From: CBDDIP01 sp965279405
GTDB lineage: Bacteria > Actinomycetota > Acidimicrobiia > Acidimicrobiales > Ilumatobacteraceae
NCBI GenBank assembly: GCA_965279405.1
Contig: OZ257157.1
Coordinates: forward strand, 3,720,001 to 3,784,000
Direction: 5' to 3'
DNA length: 64,000 nt
In this document: positions 63,136 through 64,000 of the stretch, piece after piece
How positions within the stretch are numbered: the stretch's first letter is position 1
How the letters are laid out: every line of letters starts with the position of its first letter
Made by a program: the position numbers and the translations under genes
Notes under the pieces: generated by a model
What the model was told of the DNA's origin: nothing
Seen by the model: the letters and a program-made list of their open reading frames with translations, nothing else
Databases searched by the model: none

Positions 63136-63172
63136 GCCGCCGCCCCGCTCTCCACGAGAGCGGGGCGGCGGC
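63136..63172 (+). terminator. 17-bp perfect stem, 3-nt loop terminator
   Basis: Arms 63136-63152 and 63156-63172 are exact complements (core CGCCCCGCTCTC), loop CAC. It lies 24 bp after the peptidase stop. It has no U-run but is very stable. Confidence 0.8.
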
Positions 63173-63194
63173 GCGTCTCGGCAAGACTTCGACG

Positions 63195-63986
63195 GTGCCG
63201 ACGCTGCAACTCGACGACCTCGACCTGTACTACGAGATCCGCGGCGCCGGCCCACGGCTGCTGATGTGCAACGGGTCGGGTGCCACCATCGAGGGCTCGG
63301 GCATCCTCATCGACCGGTTGGCGGCCCACTTCGAGGTGCTCGTCCACGACCAGCGATGCCTGGGACGAACGTCGATCCCCGAGCGCCAGCCGACGATGGC
63401 CGACTACGCCGCCGACGCGATCGCGCTGCTCGACCACGTCGGCTGGTCGACGGCCAGGGTGTTCGGCATCTCCTTCGGCGGGATGGTGGCCCTCGAGCTG
63501 GCGGTCACCGCGCCTGAGCGGATCGAGCGCCTCGCGCTGCTGTGCACCTCGGCGGGAGGTGCGGGCGGATCGTCCTACCCGCTGCACGAGCTGCTGGGCC
63601 TGCCGCCTGAGGAGCGAATGGCGATCAGCAAGCGCAACATGGACACCCGCTTCACCGACGAGTGGTTGGCCGATCGACCCTTCGATCAGCTGCTCGTGCG
63701 GTCGATGACCGAGCGCAGCACGGTGGCGAAGAGCGACGCCCAGCTCCGCGGTGAGGCCATGCAGCTCGAGGCCCGCGCTCACCACGACGTGTGGGACCGC
63801 CTGCCGCTGATCACGTGCCCGACGTTGGTGGCCTGCGGGCGCTACGACGGGCAGGCCAAGCCGGAGAACAGTGCAGCGATCCACTCGCGGATCGAGGGGT
63901 CGGAGCTGCGCACCTACGACGGCGGCCACGCGTTCGTGTTCCAGGACCGCAGCGCCCTTGCCGAGATCGTGACGTTCATGTCCTGA
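63195..63986 (+). CDS. Alpha/beta hydrolase
   Basis: 263-aa alpha/beta-hydrolase. Nucleophile elbow FGISFGGMVAL (Ser in G-I-S-F-G), oxyanion region near LLMCNGSGATIEGSG, acid in VACGRYDGQAKPE and the catalytic His in YDGGHAFVFQD. No signal peptide, so cytoplasmic. The GTG start at 63195 has AAGACT 6 nt before it and no ribosome-binding site, suggesting a leaderless message. Substrate unknown. Nothing else is seen to the window end. Confidence 0.9.
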   Translation: MPTLQLDDLDLYYEIRGAGPRLLMCNGSGATIEGSGILIDRLAAHFEVLVHDQRCLGRTSIPERQPTMADYAADAIALLDHVGWSTARVFGISFGGMVALELAVTAPERIERLALLCTSAGGAGGSSYPLHELLGLPPEERMAISKRNMDTRFTDEWLADRPFDQLLVRSMTERSTVAKSDAQLRGEAMQLEARAHHDVWDRLPLITCPTLVACGRYDGQAKPENSAAIHSRIEGSELRTYDGGHAFVFQDRSALAEIVTFMS

Positions 63987-64000
63987 CCTGGGGCGTAGGG

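Overview
The window is about 70% GC, has no rRNA, and carries a dense set of genes typical of an aerobic actinobacterium: an F420-type luciferase-like oxidoreductase, ECF sigma factors with overlapping partner genes, Tat-type lipoproteins, LivFGHM-type transport, several acyl-CoA ligases, and GGDEF/EAL proteins. The mix of secreted repeat proteins and CoA-ester catabolism suggests the class Acidimicrobiia (Ilumatobacter-like). That placement is inference from gene content, not a phylogenetic result.

Layout. 1-12.8 kb: a CoA-ester catabolic and transport region. It holds the end of an acyl-CoA synthetase, a second acyl-CoA ligase, two paralogous cyclase-family hydrolases, a split-barrel flavin/F420 protein, a branched-chain-amino-acid-type ABC transporter with a LivM-LivG fusion and lipoprotein receptor, an SMP-30 lactonase and an acyl-CoA dehydrogenase. 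13.0-19.3 kb: a translationally coupled histidine-degradation operon (hutH, hutU, a peptide-deformylase-family gene, hutF, hutI) in which every junction overlaps by 1-4 nt. 19.3-26.5 kb: a sterol-desaturase-family enzyme, two GNAT acetyltransferases (one close to AAC(3)-I), a luciferase-like oxidoreductase, dinB with a LexA-type box, a DUF1003 protein and an acyl-CoA ligase.

26.6-37.9 kb: a multi-PAS GGDEF/EAL protein, a sigma/anti-sigma pair divergent from a large secreted repeat protein, an Hsp70-like ATPase carrying a membrane domain, and an atypical SDR. 38.0-42.1 kb: a branched-chain 2-oxoacid dehydrogenase operon (E1 alpha, E1 beta, E2). 42.1-55.6 kb: signalling and envelope genes. These include an ECF sigma factor overlapping a membrane-anchored peptidoglycan-binding/YkuD protein that lacks its catalytic Cys, an MFS permease fused to a cyclic-nucleotide-binding domain next to a class III cyclase/ATPase, an orphan FtsX-type permease, a Thr-rich membrane protein and a second GGDEF/EAL protein.

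55.6-58.1 kb is the mobile region. A tRNA-Gly(UCC) gene is followed by a ~0.7-kb island remnant bounded by a copy of the tRNA 3' half. A complete 1,631-bp IS1380-family element, with 15-bp terminal repeats and a CTTAA target duplication, lies 35 bp upstream of the tRNA. 58.2-64 kb holds a cobalamin-binding-like protein, a universal stress protein, an IorAB-type molybdenum hydroxylase, a secreted zinc peptidase and an alpha/beta hydrolase.

Most notable observations: (i) a peptide-deformylase-family gene inside the hut operon, where the HutF route needs an N-formylglutamate deformylase and no hutG is present; (ii) an ECF sigma factor coupled to a catalytically dead L,D-transpeptidase-like membrane protein, a candidate cell-wall sensor; (iii) a nucleotide cyclase adjacent to a cyclic-nucleotide-binding transporter; (iv) an Hsp70 ATPase whose substrate-binding domain is replaced by membrane helices; (v) the tRNA-Gly island scar with a nearby recent IS insertion.
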